Below are positions 7,374 through 16,506 of a DNA stretch of 64,000 bases, piece by piece. The translations under genes and the position numbers were made by a program. Position 1 is the stretch's first letter; each line of letters opens with the position of its first letter. Below the pieces are notes generated by a model, which saw nothing but the letters and a program-made list of their open reading frames with translations, was not told the DNA's origin and did not search any database. Source of the DNA: Candidatus Methanomethylicota archaeon (lineage in GTDB: Archaea > Thermoproteota > Methanomethylicia > Methanomethylicales > Methanomethylicaceae); contig JARXPF010000001.1 of NCBI GenBank assembly GCA_029887765.1, positions 461,075 to 525,074 on the forward strand. Reading direction: 5' to 3'.

Positions 7374-8702
7374 GTGAATATTTTGGCTGAAAAATTTGAA
7401 TGGTATAATACTTTTGTAAAAAAAGATTATAAACCTGATTTTGAAAACGATGTTATAGTTACATTTAAAGTTCAACCAACTGAAGGTTTTAATATTGAAG
7501 ATGTAATTGGAGCTATAGCTTCTGAAAGTAGTGTTGGTACTTGGACTACTTTATCTATTTTACCAGAAAGAATTTGGAAATTAATGGGAAAAGCTTATGA
7601 AATAATAGATTTAAAAGATGGTTCATTAATTACAAGAATAGCTTATCCAATAGAAATTTTTGAAGAAGGAAATCTTCCTGCATTTTTAGCTTCTATAGCT
7701 GGAAATATATTTGGAATGAGAAGAGTAAAGGGATTAAGAATTGAAGATATTTATATACCATATTCATTTATGAAATTCTTTAAAGGACCATTAAAAGGAA
7801 TAGAAGGAGTAAGAGAAATTTATAAAATTTATGAAAGACCAATAGTTGGAACAGTTCCAAAACCAAAAGTAGGATATACTCCAGAAGAACTTGAAAAAAT
7901 AGCTTATGAATTATTATCTGGAGGAATGGATTATATAAAAGATGATGAAAATTTAGCTTCACCTTCATTTTGCCGTTTTGAAGAAAGAGCAAAACATATA
8001 ATGAAAGCCATAGAATTAGCTGAAAGAGAAACAGGTGAAAGAAAAGTATGGCTTGCTAATATAACTGCTGATGTAAGAGATATGGAAAAAAGACTCAAAA
8101 TAATAGCAGATTATGGAAATCCATTTATTATGATAGATGTAGTAATAGTTGGTTGGTCAGCCTTGACATACATAAGAGATTTAGCTGAAGAATATAATTT
8201 AGGAATCCATGCTCATAGAGCTTTTCATGCTGCTTTTACAAGAAATAAAAATCATGGAGTTTCTATGTTTGTACTTTCTAAACTTTATAGATTAATAGGC
8301 GTAGATCAACTTCATATAGGAACACCTGAAGTTGGTAAATTAGAAGCAAAAACAAAGGAAGTTATAGAGTATGCTAAAATTTTAAGAGAAAAAGAATACA
8401 TACCAGATAATTTATATCATATGAAACAATATTGGTATCATATAAAACCAACTCTTCCAACTTCTTCAGGTGGATTACATCCAGGTACATTACCTGAAGT
8501 AATTAAATCATTAGGCATAGATTTAGTAATTCAAGTAGGCGGTGGAGTACTTGGACATCCTGATGGTCCTAGAGCTGGTGCAATGGCAGTAAGACAAGCC
8601 ATAGATGCGATAATTAAAGAAATTTCTTTAGAAGAGTATGCAAAAGAACATAAAGAATTAAGAAGAGCTTTAGAGAAATGGGGTACTTCAAAAATTTCAT
8701 AA
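7374..8702 (+). CDS. rbcL: Form III ribulose-1,5-bisphosphate carboxylase
   Basis: A 442-residue archaeal RuBisCO large chain, expected to carboxylate RuBP produced from AMP/nucleoside breakdown. Every catalytic residue can be found: E51, T56, W57 (ESSVGTWTT), N111, K163/K165 (GTVPKPK), the carbamylated lysine K189 with D191/E192 (MDYIKDDENL), H281/R282/H285 (HAHRAFHAAF), H314, K322 (HIGTPEVGKL), S365 (TSSGGLHPG) and G389/G390 (QVGGGVLGHPDG). No small subunit is present, as expected. GTG at 7374 is taken as start; TTG at 7383 is an alternative. The other AMP-pathway genes are not in the window. Confidence 0.95.
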   Translation: MNILAEKFEWYNTFVKKDYKPDFENDVIVTFKVQPTEGFNIEDVIGAIASESSVGTWTTLSILPERIWKLMGKAYEIIDLKDGSLITRIAYPIEIFEEGNLPAFLASIAGNIFGMRRVKGLRIEDIYIPYSFMKFFKGPLKGIEGVREIYKIYERPIVGTVPKPKVGYTPEELEKIAYELLSGGMDYIKDDENLASPSFCRFEERAKHIMKAIELAERETGERKVWLANITADVRDMEKRLKIIADYGNPFIMIDVVIVGWSALTYIRDLAEEYNLGIHAHRAFHAAFTRNKNHGVSMFVLSKLYRLIGVDQLHIGTPEVGKLEAKTKEVIEYAKILREKEYIPDNLYHMKQYWYHIKPTLPTSSGGLHPGTLPEVIKSLGIDLVIQVGGGVLGHPDGPRAGAMAVRQAIDAIIKEISLEEYAKEHKELRRALEKWGTSKIS

Positions 8703-9542
8703 CTTCTTAAGCCATTCAATTATTTCTTCATCTAATTTTTTATGTTTCCTTTTTCTTCTTAAAGGATAACCTCCAATTATTTTATAAGCTTTTAAAGCTA
8801 AATTATCAGCTTCACCTTTTTCAAATTCTCTCCAATTCTTATTATGCTTAAAATTTTCAATATTAGTCCATTCTATGGAGAAATTATCAATTTCATTAAA
8901 TTTAAAACAAATACAAACAACATTTAATTCTCGATGAAGACTTAATGGAGTTGTAAAAACTCTTAAAGTATCCATTCTATTTTCTATTTTAATAAATTTA
9001 TTAACAATTTTTTGCATTATTTTTTGATTTATATATTCTACTATAGAGTATGCAAAATCTAATGGATTAGCTTTATTTAAAATATCACTAGATATTGCTT
9101 CTTCATGAATATGAATATGACAACCATTTCCAGACCATTTTATAAAAACTGACTTATTCACACCTTCATTTTCAAGAATTGATAAAATTTCTCTGACTAT
9201 TTTAATAGTATCTTGCCAATTTTCTATTTTTCCATCAATATCCCATGTAGGAGTACAAAGATATGCATTAGAAAAGTGAATATCTCCTATACTTTCTATT
9301 TTCTTATACTTATTAGCAGTAGCATAAAAAGTTCTAATATTAAATTTTTTTAATAAAGAAATAATATCTTCTCTCTTTTTTATAACAATTGGCTTTGAAT
9401 TTAAGTAACGTCTAAAAATTAATTTTTCTAAATTTTTATAATGAAAAGCAACCCATCTTCCTTTACAAAATTCAATAATTTCATCTTGAACTTCAATTTT
9501 TGAATAATGTTTAAATGATAACATCTTTTTTAATTTTCTCAC
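8697..9542 (-). CDS. Archaeo-eukaryotic primase-like protein
   Basis: A 281-residue stand-alone AEP-superfamily protein. It has the three primase motifs: the acidic pair TWDIDGK (D101, D103), SGNGCHIHIHEE (137-148, matching SGxGxH), and NRMDTLRVFTTPLSLHRE (D191, H203, matching the third metal ligand and nucleotide-binding R/H block). It is shorter than canonical PriS and has no PriL partner nearby. It may be a primase, a polymerase or a repair ligase-associated primase. It converges on RuBisCO with a 6-nt overlap. Confidence 0.75.
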   Translation of the reverse strand: MRKLKKMLSFKHYSKIEVQDEIIEFCKGRWVAFHYKNLEKLIFRRYLNSKPIVIKKREDIISLLKKFNIRTFYATANKYKKIESIGDIHFSNAYLCTPTWDIDGKIENWQDTIKIVREILSILENEGVNKSVFIKWSGNGCHIHIHEEAISSDILNKANPLDFAYSIVEYINQKIMQKIVNKFIKIENRMDTLRVFTTPLSLHRELNVVCICFKFNEIDNFSIEWTNIENFKHNKNWREFEKGEADNLALKAYKIIGGYPLRRKRKHKKLDEEIIEWLKKL

Positions 9543-9579
9543 AAATTCTTAAATAATTTAGTGTAATTTTTGAAAATTA

Positions 9580-10548
9580 ATGAATAGTATATTATTCATA
9601 GCTTTAGGAGGAGGAGGGGATGTAATTTCAGCTGCAATGTTAGCATTAGCATTTCGTAGAATTGGTATAAAAACAAATATAGCAAGTATTGTATGGGAAA
9701 GATTTTCAATAGACCCAATCCCTGGACCTATAAGATTTAATGAAATTAAGAATGCTGAAAAAATAGGAGAATATTCAATGATAGTTTTTGAAAATACAAA
9801 AGCAATAAGAGGAGGAAAAGAAATATTATTTCAAGCAGTTAATGTTTCAAAAGCTATTAAAGAAGAAATAGGAATTGTAGATATTAATAGTGGAGTAGAA
9901 GGGCTTGAAAAAGGTATTAAAGAGCTTGCTAAATTTTTAAAATGTAATAAAATAATAGGCGTAGATGTAGGTGGGGATATACTTTCAACTGGATTTGAAA
10001 AGAATTTATGGAGTCCTTTAGCTGATTTTTTAGGATTAGCAGCATTATCTAAACAAAATGGAATAATTGCAGTTCACTCTCTTGGAAGTGATGGTGAACT
10101 TAATTTAAATTATTTATTAAAAAGAATAGCATTTATAACAAAAAAAGGAGGGTTTTTAGGAATAAGAGGAATGAATAAATATGATATTGAAATTTTAGAA
10201 AGAATTTTAAATTATGCAGAAAGTGAAGCTAGTAGAGTTTCACTTATGGCATGGAAAGGTTTCTATGGATATTTAAAATTAAGAAATAATTCAAGAAAAA
10301 CTTTTGTTACTCCTTTAAATACATTAACATTTTTTCTAAAATCAAAAATAGTTGCGAAATATAATCCAGTAATAAAAGAATTAATGAATACAAAAAGTTT
10401 AGAAGAGGCAAGAAAAGTATTAAATGAAAAAAATATTTTTACTGAATTAGATTTAGAAGAAGGATTATTTAAAATGATTAATGATGGTAAGAGAATTACA
10501 AGTGAATTAATAAAAGAAATAAGAAATTCTTTTTTTAATAAATATTAA
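9580..10548 (+). CDS. DUF1152 family protein
   Basis: A 322-residue archaeal DUF1152 protein of unknown function. The N-terminus LFIALGGGGDVISAAMLALAF forms a glycine-rich nucleotide-binding-like loop, and a second block IIGVDVGGDIL is also conserved in the family. No signal peptide or membrane segment. It is monocistronic, divergent from the primase-like gene across 37 bp, and converges on the ABC importer operon with a 4-nt overlap. The nucleotide-binding idea is inference from the loop. Confidence 0.78.
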   Translation: MNSILFIALGGGGDVISAAMLALAFRRIGIKTNIASIVWERFSIDPIPGPIRFNEIKNAEKIGEYSMIVFENTKAIRGGKEILFQAVNVSKAIKEEIGIVDINSGVEGLEKGIKELAKFLKCNKIIGVDVGGDILSTGFEKNLWSPLADFLGLAALSKQNGIIAVHSLGSDGELNLNYLLKRIAFITKKGGFLGIRGMNKYDIEILERILNYAESEASRVSLMAWKGFYGYLKLRNNSRKTFVTPLNTLTFFLKSKIVAKYNPVIKELMNTKSLEEARKVLNEKNIFTELDLEEGLFKMINDGKRITSELIKEIRNSFFNKY

Positions 10549-11300
10549 ATTAATATCCTTTTTCTTCCATTGAAATCTATTAAATCAACATCTATTCCAT
10601 AAATTTGTTTAATTATATCTTTTGTTATTATTTCTTCAGGATGTCCACATTTTACAATTTTTCCATTATTCATTATTGCAATTTCATCTGCATATTTAAG
10701 TGCAAGATTTATATCATGAAGGGCAATTATTGTTGATTTATTATTTTCATGAGTTATTTTTGTTATTAATTCTAATACTTCATGTTGATATTTAATATCT
10801 AAATTTGCTGATAATTCATCAAGTAATATTACTTTAGTTTCTTGTGCAATTACTCTTGCAATATGTACTCTTTGTCTTTCTCCACCACTTAATTCATCAA
10901 TATATCTATTTGAATATGATGATAAATTTAAATAATTAATTATATTTTCTACAATCTTATAATCTTGTTTAGAAGGCATTAAATCAAAAAATGGAAGTCT
11001 ACCTAAGATTATACTATCAAATACAGTAATTGGAAAAATTATTGGCACATATTGTGGTAAATAAGCGATAATTTTTGCCCTTTCTCTTTCTGAAAGATTA
11101 GAAATATCTTTTCCATCAAATATTATTTTACCACTATTTGGTTTGATTATTCCTACAATACATTTTAATAAAGTACTCTTTCCTGCACCATTAGGACCAA
11201 TTAATGCTAAAACTTTTCCTTTATCAACTTTAAGAGATACATTATTAAGTGAAAAATTAGAATTATAACTAAAACAAAGATTAATAACTTCTAAACTCAT
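10545..11300 (-). CDS. ABC importer ATPase, FecE/BtuD type
   Basis: A 251-residue ATPase with Walker A GPNGAGKST (35-43), signature LSGGERQRV (about 139-147) and Walker B VILLDELSANLD. The PQYVPIIFPITVFDSIILGR segment is typical of siderophore/haem/cobalamin importers. It is the last gene of a three-gene operon; it overlaps the permease by 4 nt. It powers uptake of an iron complex or corrinoid across the membrane; the ligand cannot be settled from sequence. Confidence 0.92.
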   Translation of the reverse strand: MSLEVINLCFSYNSNFSLNNVSLKVDKGKVLALIGPNGAGKSTLLKCIVGIIKPNSGKIIFDGKDISNLSERERAKIIAYLPQYVPIIFPITVFDSIILGRLPFFDLMPSKQDYKIVENIINYLNLSSYSNRYIDELSGGERQRVHIARVIAQETKVILLDELSANLDIKYQHEVLELITKITHENNKSTIIALHDINLALKYADEIAIMNNGKIVKCGHPEEIITKDIIKQIYGIDVDLIDFNGRKRILI

Positions 11301-12370
11301 GAGAAATAACTCCTCCTACTTTTGAGCAATAAGTATATAAAAAAAGGACCGCCAATACATGAAGTAATTGCGCCAATAGGCAATATAAAAGGAGACATTA
11401 TTGTTCTAGCTATGGTATCTGCTATTAAGAGTAAAATTGCTCCAATAAGTGAAGAAGTAATTATAAGATATTCATTATTATTACCAACAATCATTCTAGC
11501 AATATGTGGAGAAATTAAACATATGAAACTTATAACTCCTACAAAAGAAATTGTTATTGAAGTCATAAAACTTACAATTAAAATACATAACATTCTTAAT
11601 TTCTTAATATTAACACCAAGACTAATAGCAGTATCATCACCTAAATTTAAGGCATTAAGCTTCCAGCTTATAGTTAATAAAAATGGTATTGTAATTAAAG
11701 CTAAAGACATTAAGGGTAAATTTTTCCAACTTGATCTTCCAAGATCTCCAAGAAGCCACATTATCACTGCTTTTAATGCTTCAGCTTGACTGAAATATTG
11801 TAGAATTGATGTACCAGCACTAAAAAAGTATCCTATAGCAACACCAGCTAGTATAATCGTTGTTGGATTAAAACCCTTAATTTTAGCTAGGAAAGAAACT
11901 ATTAGTGCACATAATATACAAAAAATAAAAGCATTTGATATTACTAATAATTCATTAGTGATAATATAGGTATATCCTCCTGAATAAGTCAATACTCCTG
12001 CACCAAGTATTATTGCTAAAGAAGCTCCAAAACCTGCAGCTGAAGACAGACCCATGGTAAATGGAGAGGCTAAGGGATTTCTGAGAATTGCTTGACAAAT
12101 AGCACCTCCTGCAGATAAGGCAGAACCAACAATTATTGCACCAAATAAACGTGGTAAGCGAAGATTCCAAATAATATATTCTGAAGATGGATCCGATTTA
12201 ATGTAAAATGGAAAAAATTTGGAAAAAATAATTTGATAAACTTCTATAAAACTTAAATTAACTGATCCAAAACAAGCAGCAATTCCAATTAAAATTATGA
12301 GAACAATAAATAATAAAAAAATAAAAAATATCTTACTTTTTTGAGAATTTTTTACCAAGGATACCACCAA
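11297..12370 (-). CDS. ABC importer permease, FecCD/BtuC type
   Basis: A 357-residue polytopic membrane protein of the FecCD family with about ten helices. Family segments include LRLPRLFGAIIVGSALSAGG, GAICQAILRNPLASPFTMGLSSAAGFGA, ILAGVAIGYFF and the FVGVISFICLISPHIARMIVG coupling region. It overlaps the substrate-binding protein gene by 19 nt and the ATPase gene by 4 nt, so translation is probably coupled. Imports an iron chelate, haem or cobalamin-like ligand. Confidence 0.92.
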   Translation of the reverse strand: MVVSLVKNSQKSKIFFIFLLFIVLIILIGIAACFGSVNLSFIEVYQIIFSKFFPFYIKSDPSSEYIIWNLRLPRLFGAIIVGSALSAGGAICQAILRNPLASPFTMGLSSAAGFGASLAIILGAGVLTYSGGYTYIITNELLVISNAFIFCILCALIVSFLAKIKGFNPTTIILAGVAIGYFFSAGTSILQYFSQAEALKAVIMWLLGDLGRSSWKNLPLMSLALITIPFLLTISWKLNALNLGDDTAISLGVNIKKLRMLCILIVSFMTSITISFVGVISFICLISPHIARMIVGNNNEYLIITSSLIGAILLLIADTIARTIMSPFILPIGAITSCIGGPFFIYLLLKSRRSYFS

Positions 12371-13419
12371 ATTCCTTTAAGTTCTAATCCTAGAAATGAT
12401 AAGTACTGTTGTAATAATACCTTTGGATCTAAATCATTAAATAAAGAGGGATAAGCAGATTTTGCAATACAAAGTACTGCTATTGGGTATGATGGATTAT
12501 AAGCCAATCTACCTGGTAGAATAATTATCCTATTATTCTTAACAGCATTAGTGATATTTAATCTATTTATTACATCAGATTTTACTATTTCATAATCTTC
12601 AATAGTGGCATCTATTGGATTTACAATTACAGGTTTTACAATAAAGTCTGGATTTTGTTTAATAACCCATTCAGCACTCACTTTTGGATATGGTATTGTA
12701 AACTCACCTATTGGTTTTAAACCTGCTTTAATTGCAAGATCATATAATCCACTTCCAGGTCCTGCAACAGACCATGAAGTATATGTTTCTAAATAAGACC
12801 TTATTTTATCTTCTTCTTTAATTTTACTTAATCTATCACTAATTAATTTTTCTAAGTCGTTTATCCATTTACAGATTTTCTCAGCTTCTTTTTCCTTACC
12901 TAGTAGAATGCCTAAAATCTTTAATTCCTGAGTCATTGTTGATGGAATATATAAATCAAGTCTTACTACTTTTATTCCCATAGGTTCAAGTTTTTCTTCA
13001 AGTTCAGATCCTGGCCATCTTGTATAAGAAATTACAACTTCTGGCTTTAATTTTACTATAGTCTCATAATCAGGACTTTGCCATTTACCTACATTTGTTA
13101 AATTAGAAAGTTCTTTAAATAGAGTTGGATATTTAGCTACTACATCAGAAACTCCAACAATAGCATTAGAAGCATTAAGAAGTTTTATTGCAATTGCAGC
13201 ATCACTAGTTAAGACAACAATTCTTTTGACTGGAACATTAAGAGTAATGTATTTACCAGATGAGTCAATTATTGTCATATTACTTGTTTGTATACTTTGA
13301 TTAATAGGAGTAGAGTATAGATTAGCAATCATATAACCTATGGAGAAGAATATTAGGGCAATCATGGCAATTGCTATAATTGTCCAAGTTTTTGTTAAAG
13401 CCTTATTATTAAATAACAT
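12352..13419 (-). CDS. Periplasmic-type substrate-binding protein, FepB/BtuF type
   Basis: A 355-residue binding protein anchored by one N-terminal helix (about residues 12-34). After it comes a threonine/serine linker and the fold of cluster A-II binding proteins (PVKRIVVLTSDAAIAIKLL, VGVSDVVAKYP, PEVVISYTRWPG). It captures the ligand outside the cell for the FecCD-type permease downstream. It is the first gene of the operon. A 14-bp palindrome lies 56 bp upstream of its ATG. The ligand is unknown. Confidence 0.9.
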   Translation of the reverse strand: MLFNNKALTKTWTIIAIAMIALIFFSIGYMIANLYSTPINQSIQTSNMTIIDSSGKYITLNVPVKRIVVLTSDAAIAIKLLNASNAIVGVSDVVAKYPTLFKELSNLTNVGKWQSPDYETIVKLKPEVVISYTRWPGSELEEKLEPMGIKVVRLDLYIPSTMTQELKILGILLGKEKEAEKICKWINDLEKLISDRLSKIKEEDKIRSYLETYTSWSVAGPGSGLYDLAIKAGLKPIGEFTIPYPKVSAEWVIKQNPDFIVKPVIVNPIDATIEDYEIVKSDVINRLNITNAVKNNRIIILPGRLAYNPSYPIAVLCIAKSAYPSLFNDLDPKVLLQQYLSFLGLELKGIWWYPW

Positions 13420-13474
13420 AAAATCCCTCCAAATTCTTATTGCTAAAAAATGAATGCTTTATTTTATTTTTTCC

Positions 13475-13488
13475 GTTTCATATGAAAC
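13475..13488. promoter_or_regulatory. 14-bp palindrome upstream of the importer operon
   Basis: Perfect palindrome GTTTCATATGAAAC, 56 bp upstream of the binding-protein start and 10 bp past the end of the PPC-domain gene. Its position fits an operator for the importer operon. It is not T-rich on either side in the manner of an intrinsic terminator. No regulator for it is visible in the window. Confidence 0.45.
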
Positions 13489-13497
13489 AAAAAATTG

Positions 13498-13923
13498 TTA
13501 TATATCAAAAAGATTTAAACCAGTTGTAGAATCATATTTTCTAAATATTATAGGTGAAAGTTCTTTAAGATATACTTCACATGCAAAAATCCTTGATCCT
13601 TCAGTTAAATGTCCTCCATAACACTTACCTTCTCTATCAGAAAGAACAAGATGTGCATGAACTAATACATCATTATTAAGAATTGCAATATTACCAATTC
13701 CAGAAACTATTTCAACAGGAAAATCAAATGTAATTTTTACATATCTTTTTTCATTTTGAATATAGTAAAATAAAGATGCGGTCTTTAAAGCCCCCAATAA
13801 TGTGAATATGCCAGTATTTACATTTAGTTTTTTTGCTAAATCCTTTAATGATAATAAAAGATCAGCATCATATGGAAGTTTACAAAGAAATTCTCTTTGA
13901 CCTTTAACTTCTATATAACTCAT
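13498..13923 (-). CDS. PPC/DUF296-domain protein
   Basis: A 141-residue protein matching the PPC (plants and prokaryotes conserved, DUF296) domain: GQREFLCKLPYDADLLLSL, the FTLLGALKTASLFYY core strand, the IVSGIGNIAILNNDVLVHAHLVLSD block and GGHLTEGSRIFACEVYL. PPC trimers are found alone or fused to AT-hook DNA-binding segments; no AT-hook is present here. It is divergent from the radical SAM gene across about 70 bp. Function is unknown beyond fold. Confidence 0.85.
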   Translation of the reverse strand: MSYIEVKGQREFLCKLPYDADLLLSLKDLAKKLNVNTGIFTLLGALKTASLFYYIQNEKRYVKITFDFPVEIVSGIGNIAILNNDVLVHAHLVLSDREGKCYGGHLTEGSRIFACEVYLKELSPIIFRKYDSTTGLNLFDI

Positions 13924-13994
13924 AAGATATCTCCGTAAAAAATATTTAAAATAAAAAATATTTAAAAATTATTTAAAATAATTTATGGTGAAAA

Positions 13995-15026
13995 TTGCTC
14001 TTCTTTATTATTACAACAGGTGCATGTAATTTAAAATGTAAATATTGTGGAGGAAGTTTGCCAGAAAAATATGTGCCTTATAAAATAAAATATAAAATAA
14101 ATCAATTGAAAGATTTTATTGAAGAAGATAAAGAAGCCATAATAGCGTTTTATGGAGGAGAGCCTCTTATAAATTATGAATTTATTAAGGAAGTAATGAA
14201 TAAAGTAGAGGCAAAAAAATTTGTAATTCAAACTAATGCTCTACTTTATAAAAAATTAAGTATAGAATATTGGAAAAAATTTGATGCAATTCTTCTCTCT
14301 ATAGATGGAAGAAAAGAAATTACAGATTATTATAGAGGTTACGGTGTTTATAATAAAGTTATTGAAGTTGCAAATTGGTTAAGAATGAATGAATATAATG
14401 GTGACTTAATAGCAAGAATGACAGTATCTGAAAAAACTAGCATATATGATGATGTCATGCATTTATTAAATCTAAATATTTTTGATCATATACATTGGCA
14501 ACTTGATGTAGGATGGAGTGAATTATGGAAAAATTTTGATAATTGGTGTGAAAATAATTATAAACCAGGAATAAAAGCTCTTGTAGAATATTGGATTAAT
14601 GAAATAAAAAATGAGATCGTACCAGGAATTGCTCCTTTTCTTGGAATATTAAAGAGATTATTGTATGGTGGAACAAATCCTCCATGTGGTGCTGGAGTAG
14701 ATGCTTTTGCAATTTTTCCAAATGGAAAGATATTGGCATGCCCAATTGCTTATGATGTAAAATGGGCAATTGTTGGAGAATTATCAAATAGTCCATTTGA
14801 ATTAAAAAGAATTAAGATAGATTGTGAAAATTGCAATTATTTTAAAGTTTGTGGAGGAAGATGTTTATATATTAATAAAGAAGGCTTATGGAAGGGAAAA
14901 ATGAAAGAAATTTGTAATTTAACAATATTTACAATAAATTTAATTAAGAAGAATATTAATTATATAAAAAATCCTGATAAAATAATTTATCCAAAATTTA
15001 ATAATTCAATAGAAATAATACCTTAG
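13995..15026 (+). CDS. Radical SAM/SPASM peptide-modifying-type enzyme
   Basis: A 343-residue radical SAM protein. The 4Fe-4S/SAM motif CNLKCKYC gives C11, C15 and C18, followed by FYGGEPL and LLSIDG. The C-terminal third carries SPASM-type cysteines: NPPCGAG, ILACPIA, CENCNYFKVCGGRC and EICN, which would bind one or two extra clusters. It closely resembles the archaeal AF1577-like putative peptide-modifying family (TIGR04084) as I remember it. Start is TTG at 13995 after GGTGAAAA. I see no convincing short precursor ORF beside it. Confidence 0.82.
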   Translation: MLFFIITTGACNLKCKYCGGSLPEKYVPYKIKYKINQLKDFIEEDKEAIIAFYGGEPLINYEFIKEVMNKVEAKKFVIQTNALLYKKLSIEYWKKFDAILLSIDGRKEITDYYRGYGVYNKVIEVANWLRMNEYNGDLIARMTVSEKTSIYDDVMHLLNLNIFDHIHWQLDVGWSELWKNFDNWCENNYKPGIKALVEYWINEIKNEIVPGIAPFLGILKRLLYGGTNPPCGAGVDAFAIFPNGKILACPIAYDVKWAIVGELSNSPFELKRIKIDCENCNYFKVCGGRCLYINKEGLWKGKMKEICNLTIFTINLIKKNINYIKNPDKIIYPKFNNSIEIIP

Positions 15027-15028
15027 CA

Positions 15029-15366
15029 CTATCTTATCATAATTCTAATAATTGTAATTAAAAGTGTAATAGCGATTATCATTATAATAGCAATTAAATT
15101 TAATACTTCTAAACCTAAAATTGTACTCATTAATAAAAAGCCCAAAAAATAACCTATGGTATAAACAAAACCCCAATGTCTTGCAATTTCTATAATTGTA
15201 ATAGCTAATAATAATATTATTAATTACAAATAAGTATATCAAAAGAACTGTATATATATGGTGGATTTCTCAAAACAATAGCTCCTGCGGTTTCAAGTGG
15301 AATAGATAATGCAAAACCAAGTAATGCATCATTTATTGCTTCTAATAAATTAATAGTCTTATTCAT
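15029..15366 (-). pseudogene. Small membrane protein gene interrupted by a frameshift
   Basis: The ATG at 15364-15366 opens 48 codons (MNKTINLLEAINDALLGFAL...) to a TAA at 15220. A second frame then continues from about 15228 as LIILLLAITIIEIARHWGF, GYFLGFLLMSTILGLEVLN and a final hydrophobic helix to TAG at 15029. A one-base change in the TAATTAATAATATTA stretch would fuse them into a protein of about 110 residues with three or four helices. Family not recognised. It lies immediately downstream of, and convergent with, the radical SAM gene. Confidence 0.55.
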
Positions 15367-15403
15367 TAAATAAAAATATTTTCTCAATCAATTATAAATT
15401 ATT

Positions 15404-16118
15404 TTACCATACAATTATAAATCTAATAACAGTATCATTAAAGTTTATTACATATTTTGATCTATCAAAAAAAGGTTGGTCAATTTTTAAATCAACAATA
15501 CTATCATCTTGAGGTTCTATGAAAATTAATCCTTTATCAGTAGTATTAAAACAAACAATCGCATGTCCACCTTGTGGAAAGAATATTAAGACAAAACCAC
15601 ATTTATAACCCTTATTAAAAGCATTGTTTTTAACATCCTTAGCAAAATCTACACATTCATATTTTCCTTGAATATATTCATTTTTATCAGTTTGATCCAT
15701 AGCTATAAATTCCATTACTTCTTCATATGTAGGATCTCTTATTGTGTAACCCCTTCCTGCTCCATCAATTACTCCTTTTTTATAACCAAGAAAATAACCT
15801 TCATTAAAATCTAAAGAATAGCCACTACTATTACCAAATAAATAACCTTCTTCATAACCAATTCTTTTCCCATCATCAAATCCTATTAAAGTAACCACTA
15901 ATATTTCCATTAAAATAACCTTCATTATAGCCAATTTCTTTTCCATAATTAAAACCAATAATGTATCCAGTTTCATTTCCAATTATAAACCCATGAATAT
16001 AACCTGAATAATTCCCATTCTTATATCCTTCCTGAAATCCTTGTGAAAATCCAATATTTAATCCTATAATAAACATAATAAAAATAATTATTACTATAAA
16101 AACTGTGTGATATTTCAT
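15404..16118 (-). pseudogene. GX3-repeat stalk plus transglutaminase-like cysteine peptidase, frameshifted
   Basis: Two overlapping frames are halves of one gene. The first (start 16118) has a membrane helix/signal anchor and then a run of tetrapeptides with glycine every fourth residue (GFSQGFQEGYKNGNYSGY...). At about 15880-15890 the frame breaks. Removing one A from TTTAATAGG would restore GYFIGFDDGKRIGYEEG. The repeat continues to about residue 125. The C-terminal domain has YECVDFA (candidate catalytic Cys), GGHAIVCF (His) and IFIEPQDD (acid), the order seen in transglutaminase-like peptidases. It would be a surface-anchored enzyme on a repetitive stalk. It may be a true frameshift, slippage or a sequence error. 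Confidence 0.7.
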
Positions 16119-16275
16119 AAATTAAATAGAGTAAAATTAATATTTAGAGTTAACACAATTAATATTGAAGTAATATGAAACTACATAAATTTAAAAAATT
16201 CATAAGTTTTTAAATGAAATTGAAAAAGCTTGTAAATGGGCAGAAATTCATAGCCATCCTTCTTGCTAAATTTTA

Positions 16276-16506
16276 TTAATTATGATTTAATATTTTACTT
16301 AAGAATATTCTTATCTTTCTTAAAAATTTTATTAAAATTGCTAAGAATATTATAATAGGATATATAAGTAAACATACTCCTCCAAATGGACATGAAAAAC
16401 AAGTCATACCACAAGAAAAAATATAATTAATTGGTAATGAAGATGCTGTTAAAATAAATATCCATAAAGTATAAAGTTTTTTACGTATTTTTGATTGCAT
16501 TATCAT
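16276..16506 (-). CDS. Small cysteine-rich membrane protein
   Basis: A 76-residue protein with two hydrophobic helices flanking the motif FSCGMTCFSCPFGGVC, which contains four cysteines in 14 residues and could bind a metal or Fe-S cluster at the membrane surface. It ends RKIRIFLSKILNHN. It overlaps the polyferredoxin gene by 26 nt and is its last operon partner, which suggests a role in the same electron-transfer unit. No family is recognised. Confidence 0.7.
   Translation of the reverse strand: MIMQSKIRKKLYTLWIFILTASSLPINYIFSCGMTCFSCPFGGVCLLIYPIIIFLAILIKFLRKIRIFLSKILNHN

Noticed and set aside
11322..11789. 155-codon plus-strand frame opposite the FecCD permease
   Set aside because: It is the antisense shadow of a well-conserved permease, with no homology-like motif or ribosome site.
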